A stretch of DNA of 41,013 nt, from positions 124,079 to 165,091 of the forward strand of contig NZ_KE557285.1 in the NCBI RefSeq assembly GCF_000442255.1. Direction: 5' to 3'. Origin of the DNA: Salipiger mucosus DSM 16094. GTDB taxonomy: Bacteria; Pseudomonadota; Alphaproteobacteria; Rhodobacterales; Rhodobacteraceae. This document shows, piece after piece, positions 35,459-41,013 of this stretch (position 1 is its first letter; each line of letters starts with the position of its first letter). The notes under the pieces were generated by a model. That model did not search any database. It saw only the letters and a list, made by a program, of their open reading frames with translations, and was not told the DNA's origin. The position numbers and the translations under genes were made by a program.

Positions 35459-36285
35459 GGTCGGTCTTTTCGCCCTGGTACGCCTGGTCCGGCCGGCGCG
35501 CGCCCGAGAACCATGTCTGCCTGAACGTCGCCACCTACGGACCCGGCGGGCGCTTTGCCATGACCGACCGTGGACGCGGCGCCCTGCGGCAGAGCCGCGA
35601 CGCGTTGACCGTGGGCCCTTCGTCCATGCACTGGCGCGGCGACAGGCTGGAGATCGAGATCGACGAGCGCGGCGCGCCGCCCCTCTTCGGCCGGTTGCGC
35701 GGGCACATCGTGCTGACACCAAAGGCGATTTCCGGGGTCGAGCTGCCGCTCACGCCCGACGGCGCGCATGTCTGGCGGCCCTTCGCCCCGTCCTGCAGTA
35801 TCGAGGTCGCGCTGGAAGCGGCAGGCTGGCACTGGTCCGGGCACGGCTATTTCGACGCCAATTTCGGCACTCGCGCGCTGGAGCGCGACTTCACCGACTG
35901 GACCTGGGGCCGCTTCCCCACGGGCGGCGGCGCGACCTGTTTCTACGACGCGCGGCGGCGCGACGGCAGCCGTCTGGCGGCGGGCTTTCGCTTCGATGCC
36001 GAGGGCAAGGCCGAGGCCGTGACGCCTCCGCCGCCGGCCCGCTTGCCGCGCAGCCTCTGGGCGCTGCGGCGCGAGACGCGGGCGGATGCCGGCTATGCGC
36101 CCCGGCAGGTGAAGGCGATGCTCGACGCGCCGTTCTACTGCCGCGCGGCGGTGCGGACCTGCATCGACGGCGAGGAGACCACCGGCGTGCACGAGGCGCT
36201 GGACCTGCGGCGCTTTCGCTCGCCGCTGCTGAAGCCGATGCTGGCGCTGCGGGTGCCGCGCCGGGCGCGCTGGCGTTTCGACTGA
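35350..36285 (+). CDS. crtC: Carotenoid 1,2-hydratase (hydroxyneurosporene synthase), 5' end unresolved
   Basis: This protein adds water to the psi end of neurosporene or lycopene-type carotenoids. Conserved sequence begins at about 35356 (PDFSLAVPPDGYAWWYVDG) and continues through GFIGSVFSPWYAWSG, PENHVCLNVATYGPGGRFAM and GHGYFDANFGTRALE to the stop at 36285, about 310 residues. No ATG, GTG or TTG exists in this frame between 35071 and about 35560, so the start given is only the beginning of homology. The only upstream ATG (35068) would add about 94 residues that are crtD read out of frame. Possible explanations are a rare start codon, frameshifting from crtD, or an indel. The frame lies one base behind that of crtD. 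Confidence 0.85.
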   Translation, partial: ERPDFSLAVPPDGYAWWYVDGLSHDGARAVSVIGFIGSVFSPWYAWSGRRAPENHVCLNVATYGPGGRFAMTDRGRGALRQSRDALTVGPSSMHWRGDRLEIEIDERGAPPLFGRLRGHIVLTPKAISGVELPLTPDGAHVWRPFAPSCSIEVALEAAGWHWSGHGYFDANFGTRALERDFTDWTWGRFPTGGGATCFYDARRRDGSRLAAGFRFDAEGKAEAVTPPPPARLPRSLWALRRETRADAGYAPRQVKAMLDAPFYCRAAVRTCIDGEETTGVHEALDLRRFRSPLLKPMLALRVPRRARWRFD

Positions 36286-36292
36286 GCGCGCC

Positions 36293-36766
36293 TCACTCGG
36301 CGGGGGCGCGGGCCTCTTCGGGGTTGAGGCGCATCACCGAATAGTTCAGCGCGCCCGCGACCGAAACCCAGGCGAGGTAGGGCACGAAGAGCAGCCCCGC
36401 GACGGTGTCGACCGACCAGAGCGCCACCATCGTCGCCGCAACCGCGAGCCAGAGCGCGCAGAGCACCAGCAGCCCCAGCCGCATCCGGCGCAATCCGAAA
36501 AAGACGGGCGTCCACAAGGCGTTGAGCGCGATCTGCAGCGACCAGAGCGCCATGGCGATGCCGTTGCCCGGCGCCACCGCGACGCGCGCCCCGGCGGCGG
36601 CCATGCAGAGGTAGAGCGTCGTCCAGGCGACCGGGAAGAGCCAGTTGGGCGGCGTCCACGACGGCTTGGCGAGCCCCTCGTACCACTTGCCGGGCGGAAA
36701 GAGGCCGCCGGTGGCGCCGGCGCCGAAACAGGCGGCAAGGAAGATGGCGAAGCAGATCCAGATCAT
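36293..36766 (-). CDS. tspO: TspO/MBR-family tryptophan-rich sensory protein
   Basis: This 157-aa outer-membrane or envelope protein with five hydrophobic helices has the signature KPSWTPPNWLFPVAWTTLY (about residues 34-52) and ALNALWTPVFFGLRRMRLGL. In Rhodobacter TspO binds tetrapyrroles and negatively modulates photosynthesis genes under oxygen. Its ATG overlaps the crtB stop (ATGA). It converges on crtC with only 7 nt between stops, so terminators must lie inside the coding ends. Confidence 0.95.
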   Translation of the reverse strand: MIWICFAIFLAACFGAGATGGLFPPGKWYEGLAKPSWTPPNWLFPVAWTTLYLCMAAAGARVAVAPGNGIAMALWSLQIALNALWTPVFFGLRRMRLGLLVLCALWLAVAATMVALWSVDTVAGLLFVPYLAWVSVAGALNYSVMRLNPEEARAPAE

Positions 36767-37815
36767 GCAGCAGAGCTAGCGCGGCCGGCGCGTCCGACCA
36801 ACGCGGCGTGCTCGGCCGCGTCGCGGGCCTTCATCTGGGCGAGCGCCGAGAAGAGCACGTCCCCCGGCGCGGGGCCGCGCGCGGCGCGATCCGCCGCCGC
36901 CTCGACCAGGAAAACCGTTTCGGGCAAGGGCCTTGCGTAGATCACAGGCGAGCGCGGCATGACCGAGGCGAGGCCTGCGCGCAGCCCGGCCTGCATGAGC
37001 CAGCCCAGCTTCTGCGCGCCCGTGGTGCGGGCGCGCTGGCTGACCGGATCGCAGTGCGCGCGGCGCAGCTGGGTGCCGATGCCGGCGTAGATGTAGCGGG
37101 CGGCGAAGATGCCGGGGCGGCAGTCGAGGGGAAGCGCGCGGATGCCGGCCTCGGCGCGGATGTAGAGCGCGTCGGCCTCGCGCAGCAGGCGTTGGACCAG
37201 TGCGCCGAGTTCGGGCGACATGGCGGGTTGCGCGAGGAAGGCAGCAGGGTCGAGGCCCGTCGTTTCGAGCCAGTCGAGCGGCAGGTAGAGACGGCCCTCG
37301 CGGGCGTCCTCGCCCACGTCGCGGGCGATGTTGGTGAGCTGCATCGCGACGCCCAGGTCGCAGGCGCGGGCCAGCGCGTGGGGGTCGCGCACGCGCATCA
37401 GCACGCACATCATCGCCCCCACCGCAGAGGCCACCCGCGCGGCGTAGGCGCGCAGCTCGGGCAGCGTGGCGTAGCGCCGTCCGGAGGCGTCCCATGCCAG
37501 CCCCTCGAGCAATGCCTCGGGCAGCGCCCGGGGCATCCCGAAGCCCTGGATGATGTCGGAAAAAGCACGATCTTCCGGGGCGTTACGGGGCGTTCCTGCG
37601 TAACACAGGTCAAGCCGCGCGCGCAGGCCCGCGACCGCGCGGGCCTTGCCGTCGGGGGTGAGATCGACCTCGTCGTCGGCCAGCCGGCAGAAGGCATAGA
37701 GCGCCAGCGCGGGCTCGCGCAGGCGGCGCGGCAACAGGCCCGAGGCGGCATGAAAGGAGCGCGAGCCGTGGCGGATCGCCTCGGCGCAATGGGCCATGTC
37801 GGCGGGTGTGGTCAT
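36763..37815 (-). CDS. crtB: Phytoene synthase
   Basis: This 350-aa enzyme condenses two GGPP to phytoene (squalene/phytoene synthase family). FHAASGLLPRRLREPALALY lies near the N-terminus. The first Asp-rich motif DDEVD is at 47-51, and the second is in TNIARDVGEDAREGRLYLP. The start is coupled to crtI by a 4-nt overlap, and the end to tspO likewise. Confidence 0.96.
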   Translation of the reverse strand: MTTPADMAHCAEAIRHGSRSFHAASGLLPRRLREPALALYAFCRLADDEVDLTPDGKARAVAGLRARLDLCYAGTPRNAPEDRAFSDIIQGFGMPRALPEALLEGLAWDASGRRYATLPELRAYAARVASAVGAMMCVLMRVRDPHALARACDLGVAMQLTNIARDVGEDAREGRLYLPLDWLETTGLDPAAFLAQPAMSPELGALVQRLLREADALYIRAEAGIRALPLDCRPGIFAARYIYAGIGTQLRRAHCDPVSQRARTTGAQKLGWLMQAGLRAGLASVMPRSPVIYARPLPETVFLVEAAADRAARGPAPGDVLFSALAQMKARDAAEHAALVGRAGRASSAA

Positions 37816-39362
37816 GGGGCCCTCGCGGTGACGGGATCGGGAACCAGCCGCTCGAGCACCTCGGCGCTGGCGATGACGCCGGGCAGGCCCGCGCCGGGAT
37901 GGGTGCCGGCGCCCACGAGGTAGAGGCCGCGGGCCTCTTCGCTCACGTTGTGGGGGCGGAACCAGGCGCTTTGCAGGATGCGCGGCTCGATGGAAAAGCC
38001 CGCGCCGTGCGGGCTGAGATAGCGGTCGCGGAAGGTCTCGGGGGTGAAGACCTCGCTGGCCGACAGGTGCTGCCCGAGCCCCGGAAGGAGCCGGGCTTCA
38101 AGTACGTCCTGTACGGCTTTTCTGTACGGTTCGGCCCGCGTCGCCCAGTCGACCGGATCGGCATGGCCGAGATGGGGGACCGGGCTCAGCGCGTAGAAGC
38201 TGTCGCCGCCCTCGGGGGCGACGCCGGGCTCGGTCACACTGGGGCGGTGGATGTAGAGGGACATGTCCTGGGCCAGCCGCCCCTCGCGGAAGATGTCGCG
38301 CACGAGGCCGCCGTAGCGCGGGCCGTTGAGGATGGTGTGATGGCCGACGTCGGGCCAGAGATCGCGGGTGCCGCGGGTGCCGAAGTACCAGACGAAGAGC
38401 CCCATCGACCAGCGCGCCCGCGCGAGGCGCGGGGCGGTCCAGCGGCGGCGCGGGGCGTTGCGCAGGAGGCGGTCGTAGGTGTGCCCCGCGTCGGCGTTCG
38501 AGACCACGATGTCGGCGCCGAGGATCTCGCCGCCCGTCAGGCGGACCCCGGCGGCATGGCCCTCGCGCAGGAGGATCTCGTCGACCTCTGCGCCGAAGCG
38601 CAGCAGCCCGCCCTGCCCCTCGATCACGCGGGTCATGGCGCGGGCGATCGCCGCGACCCCGCCGATCGCGTAGTGCACGCCGAAGGCGGACTCGAGGTGG
38701 CTGACCAGCGTGTACATCGAGGTCACGCGGAACGGGTCGCCGCCGATGAAGAGCGGATGGAACGAGAGCGCCATGCGCAGGCGCGGGTCGCGCACGCGGC
38801 GCGCGACATGGGCATACACCGAGCGGTCGGCGCGCAGGGCGGCGAAGCGGGGCAGCACCTTGAGCAGGTCCGCGGCGCGGTGCATGGGCCGGCGGCCGAG
38901 ATCCTCGAAGCCGAAGCGGTAGCGCGCCGCGCTGTCGCGCAGGAACCGCGCGAAGCCGCGCAGGTCGCCGGGCGAGAGGCGGGCGACCTCGGCGCGCATG
39001 GCCTCCGGGTCCTGCCGGGCGGCGTAGCGGCTGCCGTCGGGCCAGCGGATCTGGTAGAAGGGGTCGAGCGGTCGCAGGTCGATGTCGGTATCGAAGTCGC
39101 GCCCGCAGGCGCGCCAGAGGTCGCGGAAGACCTGCGGCACGGTGACGATGGTGGGCCCGAGGTCGAAGCGGTGGCCGTCCCGCCAGAGGCAGGAGCCGCG
39201 CCCGCCCGGCCCGTCGAGCCGGTCGAGCACCGTGACCCGGTAGCCCCGCGCGCCGAGGCGCATCGCCGCCGCGAGCCCGCCGAGACCGGCGCCCACGACC
39301 ACCGCGTGCGGCGGGCGGCCCGCGCGTGCCGTCTTGGCGAGGTCCGGATCATGTGTCAACAT
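37812..39362 (-). CDS. crtI: Phytoene desaturase
   Basis: This 516-aa FAD enzyme introduces double bonds into phytoene to give neurosporene or lycopene. The FAD motif AVVVGAGLGGLAAAMRL is at about 20-36, the C-terminal signature is GLYLVGAGTHPGAGLPGV, and RSMGLFVWYF-type and SLYIHRPSVTEPG segments are present. ATG 39362 (MLTHDPDLAKT) was chosen because a PpsR site and the promoter hexamers lie directly before it. A GTG at 39404 would add 14 residues lacking family similarity. No Shine-Dalgarno precedes 39362. Confidence 0.95.
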   Translation of the reverse strand: MLTHDPDLAKTARAGRPPHAVVVGAGLGGLAAAMRLGARGYRVTVLDRLDGPGGRGSCLWRDGHRFDLGPTIVTVPQVFRDLWRACGRDFDTDIDLRPLDPFYQIRWPDGSRYAARQDPEAMRAEVARLSPGDLRGFARFLRDSAARYRFGFEDLGRRPMHRAADLLKVLPRFAALRADRSVYAHVARRVRDPRLRMALSFHPLFIGGDPFRVTSMYTLVSHLESAFGVHYAIGGVAAIARAMTRVIEGQGGLLRFGAEVDEILLREGHAAGVRLTGGEILGADIVVSNADAGHTYDRLLRNAPRRRWTAPRLARARWSMGLFVWYFGTRGTRDLWPDVGHHTILNGPRYGGLVRDIFREGRLAQDMSLYIHRPSVTEPGVAPEGGDSFYALSPVPHLGHADPVDWATRAEPYRKAVQDVLEARLLPGLGQHLSASEVFTPETFRDRYLSPHGAGFSIEPRILQSAWFRPHNVSEEARGLYLVGAGTHPGAGLPGVIASAEVLERLVPDPVTARAP

Positions 39363-39371
39363 ATGTAGACA
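39354..39371. promoter_or_regulatory. PpsR/CrtJ palindrome at the crtI start
   Basis: TGTCAACATATGTAGACA is an exact TGT-N12-ACA. It spans the crtI ATG, the crtI -10 and the crtA -35-like TAGACA. Confidence 0.85.
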
Positions 39372-39395
39372 GTAGACCCGTCCGTGAATTATGAC
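39366..39395 (+). promoter_or_regulatory. Possible crtA promoter
   Basis: TAGACA (39366-39371, five of six -35 matches), an 18-nt spacer and TATGAC (39390-39395, four of six -10 matches). The predicted start is near 39402, giving a leader of about 62 nt before the ATT start codon. Confidence 0.45.
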
Positions 39396-39397
39396 AA
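39369..39397 (-). promoter_or_regulatory. Possible crtI promoter
   Basis: On the minus strand, TTGTCA (39392-39397, five of six matches), a 17-nt spacer and TACTGT (39369-39374, three of six matches) end 6 nt before the crtI ATG. It overlaps the crtA promoter almost entirely, so the two divergent genes share one operator region. Confidence 0.45.
39379..39396. promoter_or_regulatory. Degenerate PpsR/CrtJ half of the crtI/crtA pair
   Basis: CGTCCGTGAATTATGACA differs from TGT-N12-ACA in its first base only. It lies 7 nt from the perfect site at 39354-39371, repeating the tandem geometry seen at bchG, bchC and crtE/crtD. Confidence 0.45.
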
Positions 39398-39463
39398 TAG
39401 GCACAGAAAGCCTTTGGAGGACGGCCCTGCCCGTGTCAGGGTGGTCGAACAGGGAGACGAGCC

Positions 39464-40171
39464 ATTCAGACGGTCAGCCTCAGCCTCTTTCGCTTCCATG
39501 CCGGGATGGACCGGCTGCGGGCCTTCGCGCTGATGGGCCTCGCCCGGCCCGCGCTGCGCCGCACGCCGGACCTTGGCTTCTGGAAGCTTTGCGGCTCGGG
39601 CACCGGAGAGGGCTTCACCCCCCTGCCCGAAACCTCGGTCTATGCCATCCTCGCGACCTGGCCCGATCTTGCGACGGCGCGTATGCGCGTGGCCGACAGC
39701 CCCGGCTTCGAGAGGTTCCGCCGCCGCGCCTGCGAGGCCTGGACGCTGTTCCTGGGTCCGGTCTCGGCACGCGGGGCCTGGTCGGGGGTGCGGCCCTTTC
39801 GTCCCGGCCCCGCGCCTGCCGGCGGGCCGGTCGCGGCCCTGACGCGGGCGACGCTGCGCCCGGCGAAGGCAGTGCGATTCTGGCGGAGGGCGCCCGGTGT
39901 CAGCGCAGCCATCGGCGCCAACCGCGAGGTGCTGTTCAAGATCGGCATCGGAGAGGTGCCGCTGCTGCACCAGGTGACCTTCTCGGTCTGGCCCGATGCC
40001 GCCTCGATGGCGCGCTTTGCCCGGGCCGACGGCCCGCATGCCCGCGCCGTGCGCGCGGTGCGGGAGGGCGGCTGGTTCCGCGAGGAGCTCTACGCCCGCT
40101 TCGCCGTGCTGGAGGAGGCCGGCACATGGGCGAGGGGCAGCCCGCTGCGCGGCGCGGAGGCGGCGGCATGA
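39464..40171 (+). CDS. crtA: Spheroidene monooxygenase, apparent ATT start
   Basis: This 235-aa oxygenase introduces the C2 keto group, turning spheroidene into spheroidenone under oxygen. Conserved blocks are FWKLCGSGTGEGFTPLP and SVYAILATWPDLATARMR, plus FLGPVSARGAWSG. The conserved N-terminus QTVSLSLFRF lies upstream of the first ATG (39506) and is preceded by an ATT codon at 39464, with GGGAG 7 nt before it. No ATG, GTG or TTG occurs in frame between the stop at 39398 and 39506. The end overlaps bchI (ATGA). Confidence 0.93.
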   Translation: MQTVSLSLFRFHAGMDRLRAFALMGLARPALRRTPDLGFWKLCGSGTGEGFTPLPETSVYAILATWPDLATARMRVADSPGFERFRRRACEAWTLFLGPVSARGAWSGVRPFRPGPAPAGGPVAALTRATLRPAKAVRFWRRAPGVSAAIGANREVLFKIGIGEVPLLHQVTFSVWPDAASMARFARADGPHARAVRAVREGGWFREELYARFAVLEEAGTWARGSPLRGAEAAA

Positions 40172-41013
40172 GCGCAGCCTTCCCCTTTTCCGCCATCGTC
40201 GGTCAGGACGACATGAAACTGGCGCTGGTGCTCTGCGCGGTCGATCCGGGCATCGGCGGCGTGCTGGTCTTCGGCGACCGGGGCACGGGCAAGTCGACGG
40301 CCGTGCGGGCGCTGGCGGCGCTGCTGCCGCCGATCGCCGTGGTCGAGGGCTGCCCGGTCAACGCGCCCGCGCCCGAGGACTGCCCCGACTGGGCGCCCGC
40401 GCGCCCGGGCCGGATGATCGAGGTGCCGACGCCGGTGGTCGACCTGCCGCTGGGCGTGAGCGAGGACCGCGTGACCGGCGCGCTGGATATCGAGCGGGCG
40501 CTGACGCGGGGCGAGAAGGCCTTCGAGCCGGGGCTGCTGGCGCGGGCGAACCGGGGGTTCCTCTATATCGACGAGGTGAACCTGCTGGAGGATCACATCG
40601 TCGACCTGCTGCTCGACGTGGCGCAGACCGGCGTGAACGCGGTCGAGCGCGAGGGGCTCTCGGTGCGCCACGCCGCGCGCTTCGTGCTGGTGGGCTCGGG
40701 CAACCCCGAGGAGGGCGAGCTGCGGCCGCAGCTGCTGGACCGCTTCGGGCTCTCGGTCGAGGTGGGCTCGCCCGCCGACATCGAGCAGCGGATCGAGGTG
40801 ATCCGGCGGCGGCATGCCTTCGAGACGGACCCCGCGTGTTTCATGGCGCATTGGCAGGCCGAGGACGCGAAGGTGCGCGCGGCCATCGTGGGGGCGCGCG
40901 CTGCGCTGCCCCTGGTGACGGCGCCCGAGGCGGTGCTGCGCGACTGCGCGGCGCTGAGCCTGGCGCTTGGCACGGACGGGCTGCGGGGCGAGCTGACGCT
41001 GCTGCGCGCGGCG
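40168..41013 (+). CDS. bchI: Magnesium chelatase ATPase subunit I, 3' end outside window
   Basis: The first 282 residues of the AAA+ ATPase that, with BchD and BchH, inserts Mg2+ into protoporphyrin IX are present. Walker A GDRGTGKST is at 36-44 and Walker B FLYIDE at 131-136; NPEEGELRPQLLDRFGL is also typical. The ATG overlaps the crtA stop, the conserved crtA-bchI-bchD order. The frame is open at the window edge, so roughly 50 residues are missing only because of the cut. Confidence 0.96.
   Translation, partial: MSAAFPFSAIVGQDDMKLALVLCAVDPGIGGVLVFGDRGTGKSTAVRALAALLPPIAVVEGCPVNAPAPEDCPDWAPARPGRMIEVPTPVVDLPLGVSEDRVTGALDIERALTRGEKAFEPGLLARANRGFLYIDEVNLLEDHIVDLLLDVAQTGVNAVEREGLSVRHAARFVLVGSGNPEEGELRPQLLDRFGLSVEVGSPADIEQRIEVIRRRHAFETDPACFMAHWQAEDAKVRAAIVGARAALPLVTAPEAVLRDCAALSLALGTDGLRGELTLLRAA

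Noticed and set aside
39363-39404. GTG 39404 as the crtI start
   Set aside because: The added residues lack similarity to CrtI and the segment contains the promoter hexamers and PpsR site; not fully excluded.
39506-39508. ATG 39506 as the crtA start
   Set aside because: It removes the conserved N-terminal strand (QTVSLSLFRF) and has no ribosome site at the right distance; ATT 39464 has GGGAG 7 nt upstream.

Overview
The window is an almost complete photosynthesis gene cluster (PGC) from a high-GC alphaproteobacterium. Gene content and order point to the Rhodobacterales/Roseobacter group of aerobic anoxygenic phototrophs. The evidence is the puhE-hemA-cycA and pufQBALMC-dxs blocks, spheroidenone-type carotenoid genes (crtA, crtC, crtD, crtF), PpsR/PpaA control, a tetraheme pufC instead of pufX, and an oxygen-dependent cyclase (acsF with bciE) rather than bchE. 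I do not assign a genus. No mobile element, CRISPR array, tRNA or rRNA is visible, and nearly every base is explained by PGC genes.

Layout. 1-4325 (minus): a PucC-like gene cut by the window edge (bch2), bchG, ppsR, ppaA. 4326-4653: divergent control region. 4654-20652 (plus): bchF-bchN-bchB-bchH-bchL-bchM-lhaA-puhA-puhB-puhC-bciE-acsF-puhE-hemA-cycA. 20675-20707: terminator between convergent operons. 20738-33774 (minus, transcribed from right to left): crtE-crtF-bchC-bchX-bchY-bchZ-pufQ-pufB-pufA-pufL-pufM-pufC-dxs, the classical superoperon. 33869-36285 (plus): crtD-crtC. 36293-39362 (minus): crtI-crtB-tspO. 39464-41013 (plus): crtA and the start of bchI, cut by the window edge.

How they work together. 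dxs and crtE/B/I/C/D/F/A make isoprenoid precursors and the spheroidene/spheroidenone pigment. hemA, bchI, bchH, bchM, acsF/bciE, bchNBL, bchF, bchXYZ, bchC and bchG make bacteriochlorophyll a. puhA with pufL/M/C form the reaction centre, pufB/A the LH1 ring, and lhaA, puhB, puhC, puhE and pufQ assist assembly. cycA carries electrons back to the reaction centre. ppsR and ppaA are the redox/light regulators, and TGT-N12-ACA PpsR palindromes can be read in front of bchG, ppaA/bchF, bchC, crtE/crtD and crtI/crtA.

I found no undescribed system. The most unusual points are expression oddities in the carotenoid genes. crtA appears to start at ATT. crtC has no ATG/GTG/TTG anywhere near its conserved N-terminus, and the crtD frame runs about 100 nt into it. 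crtI, crtD and bchG lack Shine-Dalgarno sequences and have -10-like hexamers 6-7 nt before their ATGs, which suggests leaderless mRNAs. Other points are a C10 tract in bchM and GC-rich palindromes inserted in bchB, before bchL and between bchY and bchZ.
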